64,000 bases of DNA from Streptosporangium brasiliense (GTDB taxonomy: Bacteria; Actinomycetota; Actinomycetes; Streptosporangiales; Streptosporangiaceae). The notes under the pieces are model-generated. The model was not told the origin of the DNA. It worked only from the letters and a program-made list of their open reading frames with translations, and searched no databases. Made by a program: the position numbers and the translations under genes. Positions 50,946 to 58,332 of the stretch are shown here, piece after piece; position 1 is the stretch's first letter, and every line of letters begins with the position of its first letter. The DNA lies in assembly GCF_030811595.1 (NCBI RefSeq), contig NZ_JAUSRB010000001.1, positions 1,612,001-1,676,000 on the forward strand, written 5' to 3'.

Positions 50946-52163
50946 TTATGCATGCTGAGACACTTCTGGAGTCCTGACATGCTCGGGAAGCACGCCGAAA
51001 CCGATGAAACGGCGGGCCATGGCCCCGATCACCGGGACGCGGGAGAGGTCGCGCGGCACCCGCGCCGGACCGGCGTCCCCGGACAGGGCGGGACGGATCA
51101 GCCGGGCCTGCACCACGCGCTGGGCGAACTGGGTGACCACGGTGGGCGGGGTGCGGCGGCGCTGGACCGCGGCGAGCAGGGACTCGGGGATCTCGGCCCC
51201 GGCCGAGAGCGGCCCGGCCAGCAGGTTGGCCGCGGCCACCGCGTCCTGCACGGCCAGGTTGATGCCGACGCCGAAGACCGGCGACATCGCGTGCGCCGCG
51301 TCACCGATGACCAGCAGGCCCGGACGGTGCCAGCGGCGCAGCCGGTTGAGCGCGACCGACAGCATGCTCACGTCGTCGAAGCCCGACAGCAGCCCGACCC
51401 GCTCCTTGAGGAAGGGCAGCAGCTCGGCGACCGGCGCGCGCAGCGCGTCGATGTCCCGGGCCCGCAGGGCGTCGAAGCCGCCCTTGGGGATCAGGTAGGC
51501 GAGCTGCCAGTAGGTCTCGCGGTTGATCGCCACCATCATGTGACCGGCGGAGACCCGCAGGAACGGCTGGGCGGGATCGGCCGGCTCGCGCGGCAGCCGG
51601 AACCACAGCACGTCCATCGGCGCGCCGTGCTCCACCGGGACGAGCCCGGCGGCCCGGCGCACGTCGGAGTGGCGGCCGTCGGCGGCCACGGTGAGCGCCG
51701 CGCGCAGCTCGTGCTCACCGCCGGCGTCGCGGTAGCGGACCCCGCGCACCGCGTTTCCCTCGCGGATCACGCCGACCACCTCGGCGTTCATGACGAGGCG
51801 GAAGGTGGGATACCGCTTGGCGGCGCCGGTCACCAGGTTGAGGAAGTCCCACTGCGGCACGAACGCGATGTAGTTGTATCTGCCCGGGAGCCTGGACAGG
51901 TCGGCGATCGGCACCGTGGCCTCGTCGGTCTGCAGGGACATGGTGTGCGCCTTGCGGTGGGGCAGCCGGCCGAACTCCCCGGCCAGGCCCAGCTCGTCGA
52001 GGACCTGCAGGGTCGAGGGGTGGATGGTGTCCCCCCTGAAGTCGCGCAGGAAGTCGCCGTGTTTCTCCAGCAGCGTCACCTGGACGCCGGACCGTGCCAG
52101 CAGCAGGGCGAGCACGGCTCCCGCCGGGCCGCCCCCGGCGATCACGCATGTGTTCTCATCCAT
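50946..52163 (-). CDS. FAD-dependent monooxygenase/hydroxylase (PHBH-like)
   Basis: A 405-residue flavoprotein of the aromatic-hydroxylase group. The Rossmann motif CVIAGGGPAGAVLALLLARSG is at the N-terminus, and GDAAHAMSPVFGVGINLAVQDA is the second FAD-binding motif. It likely hydroxylates an aromatic or polyketide substrate using NAD(P)H and O2; the substrate is unknown. It lies 65 nt upstream of class II DAHP synthase, which suggests a link to aromatic metabolism. The start at 52163 has no strong ribosome-binding site. Confidence 0.9.
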   Translation of the reverse strand: MDENTCVIAGGGPAGAVLALLLARSGVQVTLLEKHGDFLRDFRGDTIHPSTLQVLDELGLAGEFGRLPHRKAHTMSLQTDEATVPIADLSRLPGRYNYIAFVPQWDFLNLVTGAAKRYPTFRLVMNAEVVGVIREGNAVRGVRYRDAGGEHELRAALTVAADGRHSDVRRAAGLVPVEHGAPMDVLWFRLPREPADPAQPFLRVSAGHMMVAINRETYWQLAYLIPKGGFDALRARDIDALRAPVAELLPFLKERVGLLSGFDDVSMLSVALNRLRRWHRPGLLVIGDAAHAMSPVFGVGINLAVQDAVAAANLLAGPLSAGAEIPESLLAAVQRRRTPPTVVTQFAQRVVQARLIRPALSGDAGPARVPRDLSRVPVIGAMARRFIGFGVLPEHVRTPEVSQHA

Positions 52164-52255
52164 AATTCATCACCCAATGAAATACTGGCACAGAGTTCTC
52201 GAAGAGAACAGGTTTTCCGGCAATCCGTTCCCTGCCCCGTGTCGAATAGGCGGGT

Positions 52256-52475
52256 GTGAGGACAGAACGTGAGCCCTCGGGAGCACCGGCCCCCGGCGGG
52301 GACCCGGCCTGGAGGACCTCCTCGCCCAGGTGGCGCTGGGGCACGAGCGGGCCTTCGACCGGGTCTACGACCTGCTGGTCTCCCGGATGTCCGGGAGGTC
52401 GCCTACGACCAGGTCTCCGAGGTGGTCACCACCCGCCTGGAGGGGGAGCGGGTGCGCCGGAGCGGAGGCGTCGCC
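52256..52475 (+). pseudogene. ECF sigma factor (SigK-like) relic
   Basis: Two separated parts of a SigK-type sigma factor are readable in different frames: LEDLLAQVALGHERAFDRVY (52309-52370) and REVAYDQVSEVVTTRLEGER (from about 52395). The region 2 to 3 core between them is deleted, and the apparent start (GTG at 52256) is also out of frame with the first part. It therefore has at least two lesions and is not functional. The family assignment rests on the typical SigK region order. Confidence 0.65.
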
Positions 52476-52546
52476 CGTACGGCAGGGACGCCGTCCGTCC
52501 GGTGGGTGACGCGGTGCCGGCCCGTACGGCGAGGCACGCCGTCCGT
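52474..52546. repeat. Imperfect direct repeat of about 25 bp
   Basis: Two copies starting CCCGTACGGC and ending CGCCGTCCGT lie at 52474-52498 and 52521-52546, differing by a few bases. No gene is seen around them; the rest of 52476-52642 holds nothing recognisable. Confidence 0.6.
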
Positions 52547-52642
52547 ATCGGACACTCATGCCGGCAGGCTGCAGGGCGCGGGCAGGGCCTGGAGGTTGCC
52601 GCCGTAGTCACCCGGTGCCGAGCCGTCCCTGATCGCCAGATC

Positions 52643-53677
52643 TCAGGTGGAGTCGCGCTCGACCAGGGCATGGGTCCACAGGGCGAGGCGGGGCTGCCTG
52701 GTCACCCCCTCCTTGACGACCTCGTCCAGGGTCTGGGCGAGCAGGGCCGGAGCGTCGGTGACGTTGAGGCGGACGGTGGTCAGCCGGGGCCGCAGCAGCT
52801 TCGCCAACGGCAGATCGTCGCAGCCCACGACCGCCACGTTGCCGGGAACAGCGAACCCGTTGTCGGCGAGCACCGCCATCAGCAGCATGGCGTAGTCGTC
52901 GTTGTAGGCGAACACGCCGTGCTTGGTCCGGCCTTCTCCGCTGATGCCCGCGGCCCGCCACGCATCCAGCCGCGCGGCGGTCGCGGTCTCGGAGAAGGCC
53001 AGATCCACCTGGGTGTACGGCACGCCGTGGGCGGCGGCCACCCGCTGCACGCCGACCGCCCGGAGCAGACCCATGTCGCGCAGGCCGTCCTCGGTCGGGA
53101 TGATCGCGGTGAGGGTGCGACTGCCGCGTGCGAGGAGGTGTTCGGCGGCCGTGGCCCCGATTTCCTCGTGGTCCATGGTCACGGTGGAGACGATCTCGGA
53201 GGACCAGCCCACGGCGCCGATGCCGATCACCGCTCTGATCCCCGCCGAGTGCAGTACGTTCACGGCCTGCCGGGTCAGCCGTTCGGCCGGGGCGAGGACC
53301 GCGACCGGGCGTAGCTCGGCCCAGGCGCGGGCGGCGGCCACGCCTTTCAGGCGGCGTGCGCCGTACTGGATCATGGAGTATCCGAGCCGGCTGAGTTCGC
53401 GGTCCAACTCCTCCATCAGGCCGACGGCGAGCGGGCCGTACGGGATGTCGGCCAGCGGAACCAGCACCAGCCCACTGTGTCCGGTCCGCAGCGTCCGGGC
53501 TCCGGCGTGCGGCACGTACCCGAGCCTGTCGGCGGCCTCTTGGACGCGCGCACGCGTCTCGTCGCTGATACGTGCGCCCTCGCGGTTGTTGAGGACGTAC
53601 GACACCGTCGCCTGAGAGACCCCTGCATCGCGGGCGACGTCGAGACTTGTGGGTGGCTTGGCGGACATCGAATCCAT
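52643..53677 (-). CDS. LacI-family transcriptional regulator
   Basis: A 344-residue repressor: N-terminal HTH (SLDVARDAGVSQATVSYVLN) with hinge helix, then a sugar-sensor domain (LVLVPLADIPYGPLAVGL; FAYNDDYAMLLMAVLADNGF; VAVVGCDDLPLAKLLRPRLT). A second start at 53668 (MSAK) is possible. It is divergent from the alpha/beta-hydrolase gene over a perfect 16-bp palindrome and likely represses both. The effector is unknown. Confidence 0.93.
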   Translation of the reverse strand: MDSMSAKPPTSLDVARDAGVSQATVSYVLNNREGARISDETRARVQEAADRLGYVPHAGARTLRTGHSGLVLVPLADIPYGPLAVGLMEELDRELSRLGYSMIQYGARRLKGVAAARAWAELRPVAVLAPAERLTRQAVNVLHSAGIRAVIGIGAVGWSSEIVSTVTMDHEEIGATAAEHLLARGSRTLTAIIPTEDGLRDMGLLRAVGVQRVAAAHGVPYTQVDLAFSETATAARLDAWRAAGISGEGRTKHGVFAYNDDYAMLLMAVLADNGFAVPGNVAVVGCDDLPLAKLLRPRLTTVRLNVTDAPALLAQTLDEVVKEGVTRQPRLALWTHALVERDST

Positions 53678-53748
53678 TCTGGATCATCGCGAGTTCGTTA
53701 AGACCGGAGCCGTGCCCTTGTCGCCTCGCGAAACCGATGCTATCAAGT

Positions 53749-53764
53749 GCTTATACGTATAAGC
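53749..53764. promoter_or_regulatory. Perfect 16-bp palindrome, LacI-type operator
   Basis: GCTTATACGTATAAGC is a perfect palindrome in the divergent lacI-hydrolase region, 72 nt from the LacI start and 89 nt from the hydrolase start. The size and symmetry fit a LacI-family operator. Confidence 0.75.
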
Positions 53765-53852
53765 GGCTCGGCGGGTAGTCGGGGTGAGCTACGGGGGCCT
53801 GCCTCTCGTCGGCGCGGCCGCCGTCCTGTTGATCACATCTGGGAGGAATCCG

Positions 53853-54545
53853 ATGCTGCACACTCGCGAATGGGGCCGCGGTGACCGGGTCGCTGTGCTG
53901 ATTCACGGCATCATGGCCGACTCCCGCTGCTGGTGGCGGGTCGGCCCGGCGCTGGCCGAGCGTGGTTACCGGGTCATCGCGGTGGACCTGCCCGGCCATG
54001 GCGACAGCCCCCGCGCCGAGGAGTACACCCCCGAGCTGTACGCCTCAAGCGTGCTGGAGTCGGTCCCGGCCACGCCCGAACTGGCCATCGGTCACTCACT
54101 CGGCGGCCTCACCCTGTCGCTCGCGGTCGGACGGCTCAAGCCGGGCAGGGCGGTCTACTCCGACCCGGCGTTCCGCATCCCCAAGATCGACGGAGTGGAT
54201 TTCGGCGCGATGATGGCCTCGGCCAAGGGACAGAACATGGAGATGGTACGGCAGGTCCATCCCGGCTGGTCCGCCGAGGAATGCGTCCTTGAGATCGAGA
54301 TGCTGGCCAAGTGGGACCCGGCCACCGCGAGGGCACTGAACTCGTTCCTCGGCTCGGACTTCACGCCCGAACCGGTGGTGCCGTCACTGGTCCAGCTGGC
54401 CGACCCGAGCGAGCTGATCTCCCCTGAGGTGGCCGAGGCCCTCATCTCCAAGAACTTCGAGGTGCGTGTGGTGAAGGGCGCCGAGCACACGATCCATCGC
54501 CACCTGTTCGACGACTTCCTGGCCGGTCTCGAGGGCTGGATCTAG
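53853..54545 (+). CDS. Alpha/beta-hydrolase
   Basis: A 230-residue hydrolase: oxyanion region LIHGIMADSRCWW, nucleophile elbow GHSLGG, and the catalytic His in AEHTIHRH near the end. The ATG at 53853 is preceded by GGGAGGAAT, so the longer in-frame upstream extension is not used. It is of the esterase, lactonase or peptidase type; the substrate is unknown. Expression is probably controlled by the divergent LacI-type repressor. Confidence 0.92.
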   Translation: MLHTREWGRGDRVAVLIHGIMADSRCWWRVGPALAERGYRVIAVDLPGHGDSPRAEEYTPELYASSVLESVPATPELAIGHSLGGLTLSLAVGRLKPGRAVYSDPAFRIPKIDGVDFGAMMASAKGQNMEMVRQVHPGWSAEECVLEIEMLAKWDPATARALNSFLGSDFTPEPVVPSLVQLADPSELISPEVAEALISKNFEVRVVKGAEHTIHRHLFDDFLAGLEGWI

Positions 54546-54629
54546 ACCTTTGCGATACGGCCGACCGCGCCGCCCGTCGCGGCGTTCATCATCGGCCTGA
54601 GCGGCCGCGGAGAGCGATCCACCTCTCTG

Positions 54630-54790
54630 CTACGGCAGGCCGCAGCACCGCAGTTCGGATTTCTGGATCTTCCCTGACCCCGTTCTGGGCAGGTCGTCCA
54701 CCACGTCGCGTCGGGCACCCCGACCACGGCGCTGGCCAGGCCCGGCTCCAGCTTCAGATCGGGGTGATCCGCATGACCTGCTCGCACACG
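54630..54790 (-). pseudogene. Acyl-CoA ligase C-terminal relic
   Basis: Short stretches in two minus-strand frames match the end of an AMP-dependent ligase: HPDLKLEPGLASAVVGVPDA, then DDLPRTGSGKIQKSELR, the A10 lysine motif. The intervening part is lost and the frames do not agree, so it is a degraded gene. It overlaps the stop of the small exported protein. Confidence 0.6.
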
Positions 54791-54897
54791 TTGGCGAGCA
54801 CGGTGTTGGGCGGGTGGTCGAAGGCGTACGCGCCACCGCGGGCGGCGAGTGCCAGTGCGAGCAGCGCCGCTGCGGCAGCGAAACGGGAGATGCGCAT
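54754..54897 (-). CDS. Small exported protein (47 aa)
   Basis: Starts MRISRFAAAAALLALALAAR with a GAGGTGG ribosome-binding site, giving a signal peptide ending near AYA, and a short mature peptide (FDHPPNTVLANVCEQVMRIT) with one Cys. The mature part would be about 20 residues. No family is recognised, and the tail may have been truncated by the neighbouring decay. Confidence 0.45.
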   Translation of the reverse strand: MRISRFAAAAALLALALAARGGAYAFDHPPNTVLANVCEQVMRITPI

Positions 54898-55000
54898 CAG
54901 ACCACCTCTTTCTGGACGAGTCGCAATGATCCGGTATGCGGCTTGGGGTGGCTGTGAGTATTTGTGAAGGAACGTTCCTGCACAAGGGATTGGTGGAACG

Positions 55001-55132
55001 ATCCTGGCGTACTTCTCCCAGCTCCTCACCGCCACGACCCAGGCCGCCCTGTCCCATGGCTACGGCGTCGTCCTGCTGCCCACCTCCGGCCCGGAGGACT
55101 GCTGGCTGGACATGCCGCTGGACGGCGTGACC
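55001..55132 (+). pseudogene. LacI-type sensor domain fragment
   Basis: Forty-four codons read ILAYFSQLLTATTQAALSHG, then YGVVLLPTSGPEDCWLDMPL, the start of a LacI-family periplasmic-binding domain (compare NPYFAQLL-AAL-GYGLLLLP-type sequence). No HTH precedes it and no sensor follows, so it is a relic. Confidence 0.5.
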
Positions 55133-55230
55133 CCGGCCGCCTGTTCTTGGCCGACTTCCAGATCCGCGGGTCTTCGGCCTTCCCCGGCCAGGGCCCGCGC
55201 GGCGGACCCGACGGCCGGCGATGCCCCCGC

Positions 55231-56175
55231 TCACTCCTGGGCGGCGCTCAGGCGGAACCGGTCCCGGAACTCGCGGGGTGAGACGCCGAACTCGGCCTTG
55301 AAGAGCTTGCTGAAATGGCTGGGGCCCCGGATGCCCCAGCGGGCCGCCACCGTGTACGCGGGCAGGTGGGCCAGCGCGGGGTCGGCGAGGTCCCGGCGGA
55401 TGCGGTCCAGGCGTCGGCGCCGGATGTGGGCACCGACCGTCTCCCCCTGCCGTTGGAAGAGCGCGTGCAGGGACCGGACCGAGATGTGGTGGGCGGTGGC
55501 GATCTCCACGGGCGGAAGACCGTCGGCCAGATGCCGGTCGATGTGATCGATGATCCGGTCGAGGACGTGCGCCTGGTCGGCGGGCAGGCTCTGCCTGCCC
55601 GCCTCGCGGACGAGGGTCCGGATGACGCCGCTGACGTGTTCGCCCATCTCGCTCCTGGCCACCGGCCCGAGGTCGCGCGCCCGGTGCGCGAGTTCGGTGA
55701 GCATCGCGGCGAGGACACGGCCGCTGGGTGAACGGGGAAGCTCCTGGTTCGCCGTCGTGTTCCGCGCCAGCCTCATGAGCTTGGCGGTCCCGGAATCCAG
55801 GTGCATGACGAACCAGCGGTAGTTACCGCCGAGGTCGAGGCGGAACGGGCGTTCCGCTGAGTAGAGAACGAAGTCGCCGGGAGAGAGCGGGCATCGGCGG
55901 CCGTCCTGTTCGAACGTGCCGTCGCCGGACAGCAGCAGTCCGAGCAGATGGGCGCCGTCGCGGGCCGCGGCCGGCGCGTGCGGGCTGACCTGCACTCCGT
56001 GCTCACCGCTGATGTCGCACGTGTTGAGCGCGCCGAACCGCTCAGGGCGCATCTCGGCGGCATAGGGGGCCGCCGCCTTGACCAGGACGGTGTCGGACGC
56101 CCGGAAACGGTCGGGCGAGTCGGTGTCCAGGTATCCGAAGACGAGCGTGCCATCGTGCTGGGTTTCCAGATGCAC
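55231..56175 (-). CDS. AraC-family transcriptional regulator
   Basis: A 314-residue regulator with an N-terminal AraC-binding-like cupin domain (about 20-190; LLGLLLSGDGTFEQDGRRCP) and a C-terminal double-HTH domain (about 215-305; IATAHHISVRSLHALFQRQG and AARWGIRGPSHFSKLFKAEF). It is divergent from the ABC transporter/amidase operon over 118 nt and is probably its activator or repressor, responding to the amide or amine substrate. Confidence 0.93.
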   Translation of the reverse strand: MHLETQHDGTLVFGYLDTDSPDRFRASDTVLVKAAAPYAAEMRPERFGALNTCDISGEHGVQVSPHAPAAARDGAHLLGLLLSGDGTFEQDGRRCPLSPGDFVLYSAERPFRLDLGGNYRWFVMHLDSGTAKLMRLARNTTANQELPRSPSGRVLAAMLTELAHRARDLGPVARSEMGEHVSGVIRTLVREAGRQSLPADQAHVLDRIIDHIDRHLADGLPPVEIATAHHISVRSLHALFQRQGETVGAHIRRRRLDRIRRDLADPALAHLPAYTVAARWGIRGPSHFSKLFKAEFGVSPREFRDRFRLSAAQE

Positions 56176-56293
56176 GGCCCCTCCTTCCGCACTGCGACGC
56201 CAGAAGCCTGCGCTCCGATGCCAACGCGAGCGCCGAGATTGGCAGATGCTCGCACTCGTCTCCCGGTTCCTGGAAGTGAAAAGACGGTTACAG

Positions 56294-57169
56294 GTGGATG
56301 TACTTCTGGCAATCCTCAGCCTGTTCGGCCTCTATGGGCTCGTCACCCTCGGCATTGCCGTGATCTTCGCGGCGACACGGGTGGTGAACCTGGCCCAGGG
56401 CGACCTCATGATGGTCGGGGCCTACACGGCGGCGGTCGCCGCCGGACCCGCGTTCGGCTGGCGGGTGGTGCTGGCCCTGGTGGTGAGCGCCCCGCTGCTC
56501 CTGCTGATCGAGCGGCTCCTGTTACGGCGCCCCCTCGCGGACGGGCTGGCGACCATGCTCGTCACCTGGGGGGTCGGCATGGCGCTGCGCCAGGCGGCCG
56601 AACTGCTCTTCACCTCCACCTCCCGCACGGTCGAACCGCCGATGGCCGGGGCCGTGACGGTGCTGACCACGCCCTATCCGGCCTACCGCCTGGCCTGCGG
56701 GCTGATCGCGGTGGCGGTCATCGGGCTGGTGCTGCTCGTGGCCTACCGGACGGGCTGGGGCCTCACCCTGCGCGCGATCGCGGACAACGCGACCATGGCG
56801 GCGCTGCTCGGCACCGACCCGCGCAGGGTGCGCACCCTCGCCTTCGTCCTGGGCGGGCTGCTGGCCGTACTGGCGGGTGCGCTGTACAGCCCGGTGCTGG
56901 CGGTGAATCCGACCATGGGGTTCAGCCTGCTGGTCCCTGTCTTCTTCGGCCTGCTGTTCAGCCGTCCCGGCGCGCTCGCGACGGCGGCGGGCGCCGCTCT
57001 GCTGATCGCCGCCCTGTCGGTGCTGCTGCGCGCCTGGATGAGCGACGTCCTGGCCGAAGTCCTCTTCTATCTGATCGTCATCGGGGTTGCGGCGCTGCGC
57101 TCGCGCCCCTGGATTTGGAGGTTCTCCTCATGGCTCAGCCGCCTTCTCCTCCCCGCACGGGCATCCTGA
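56294..57169 (+). CDS. Branched-chain/amide ABC permease, LivH type
   Basis: A 291-residue permease with about eight hydrophobic helices and the LivH hallmark TRVVNLAQGDLMMVGAY near the N-terminus. The GTG at 56294 is chosen by homology; an ATG at 56246 and a GTG at 56276 are alternatives. The 3' end overlaps the binding-protein gene by 40 nt in a different frame. Partner of the LivM-LivG fusion. Confidence 0.9.
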   Translation: MDVLLAILSLFGLYGLVTLGIAVIFAATRVVNLAQGDLMMVGAYTAAVAAGPAFGWRVVLALVVSAPLLLLIERLLLRRPLADGLATMLVTWGVGMALRQAAELLFTSTSRTVEPPMAGAVTVLTTPYPAYRLACGLIAVAVIGLVLLVAYRTGWGLTLRAIADNATMAALLGTDPRRVRTLAFVLGGLLAVLAGALYSPVLAVNPTMGFSLLVPVFFGLLFSRPGALATAAGAALLIAALSVLLRAWMSDVLAEVLFYLIVIGVAALRSRPWIWRFSSWLSRLLLPARAS

Positions 57170-58332
57170 CCGTAGCCACCCTGCTGGCGCTGACCGGATG
57201 CGGCGGCTCAGCGATCTCGGGCGGGCAGGACGGCCAGAGCGGGTCGTTGAAGATCGGTGTGATCGTTCCGCTCACCGGACCCGTCTCCGCGACAGGAACG
57301 GCCCTCCGGCGCGGGTTCGAGCTCGGCGTGAAGAAGGTCAACGACAACGGCGGCGTCAACGGCAAGAAGGTGGAGTACGTCGTCGTCGACGACGCGGGCA
57401 ACCCGGCGACCTCTACCCAGCTCGCCAGGAAGCTCATCCAGCAGGACCAGGTGTCGATGATCTTCGGCACGATCACCGGGGACACCGCCGAAGCCGTGGC
57501 CCGGGTCGCCGACGACGCGAAGGTCCCGTTCGGTACGGCCATCCTCGGTGACACCGAGAGGTGCTACACCTACCAGTGGGGCTTCGGCGAGACCACTCGC
57601 CAGATGCTCACGCCGGCCGTTCCCGAGCTACTCAGGAAGTACGGGACGAAGGTGGCGATCGTCGGCTCGGACTACAACTACCCGCACTTCTACGCCGGGG
57701 TCGCCAAGGAGCTCGTGAAGCAGGCGGGCGGCTCGATCCTCGCCGAGGAGTACAGCCCGCTCGGGCAGGCTGACTGGCAGCCGGTCATCACGCGGATGAA
57801 GGACGCCGAGCCGGACGTGGTGCTGTCGATGGTCGTCGGCGCCGACGCGGTGACGTTCAGCCAGCAGGCCAAGCAGTTCGGCCTGCTCACCCCCGAGCTG
57901 GGCTTCGAGGGTGCGCCACTGGACACCGACTACTACCCGGCGCTCAGCGCCCTGGTGAACGGCCGTACCCACACCGTGCGCTGGACCGACGGCCTGGACG
58001 ACGCCGAGAGCCGGAAGTTCGTGGCCGACTACCGCGCGGCGCACGACTTCAAGGACCCGATCCCCGAGGTGGCGGGCAACGCCTACTTCGGCGTCCAGTT
58101 TCTCCTGGACGCCGCGCGTAAGGCAGCCGCCTTCGAAGGGCCGGCGATCAACACGGAGATCGGACGGCTCACCTTCGACTCGCCGCTCGGCAAGGGCACC
58201 CGTTTCGAGAGCACCAACCACAGGCTCCAGGCCGACATGCTGGAAGTGACGATCAAGCCCGGCGGCGCGTACGAGGTGAGCAAGAAGCTCGGCCCGATTC
58301 CCGACACCACCCCGAAGACGGGTTGCGCATGA
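57130..58332 (+). CDS. Amide/branched-chain substrate-binding lipoprotein
   Basis: A 400-residue lipoprotein of the LivJ/AmiC/FmdD type. The lipobox LTGC lies near residue 23, and the fold starts LKIGVIVPLTGPVSATGTAL. Its sequence style (KKVNDNGGVNGKKVEYVVVD; ARKLIQQDQVSMIFGTI) is closer to amide- and urea-binding members than to leucine binders. The ATG has a GGAGG upstream and lies inside the livH 3' end. The amidase gene downstream supports an amide ligand (inference). Confidence 0.9.
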   Translation: MAQPPSPPRTGILTVATLLALTGCGGSAISGGQDGQSGSLKIGVIVPLTGPVSATGTALRRGFELGVKKVNDNGGVNGKKVEYVVVDDAGNPATSTQLARKLIQQDQVSMIFGTITGDTAEAVARVADDAKVPFGTAILGDTERCYTYQWGFGETTRQMLTPAVPELLRKYGTKVAIVGSDYNYPHFYAGVAKELVKQAGGSILAEEYSPLGQADWQPVITRMKDAEPDVVLSMVVGADAVTFSQQAKQFGLLTPELGFEGAPLDTDYYPALSALVNGRTHTVRWTDGLDDAESRKFVADYRAAHDFKDPIPEVAGNAYFGVQFLLDAARKAAAFEGPAINTEIGRLTFDSPLGKGTRFESTNHRLQADMLEVTIKPGGAYEVSKKLGPIPDTTPKTGCA

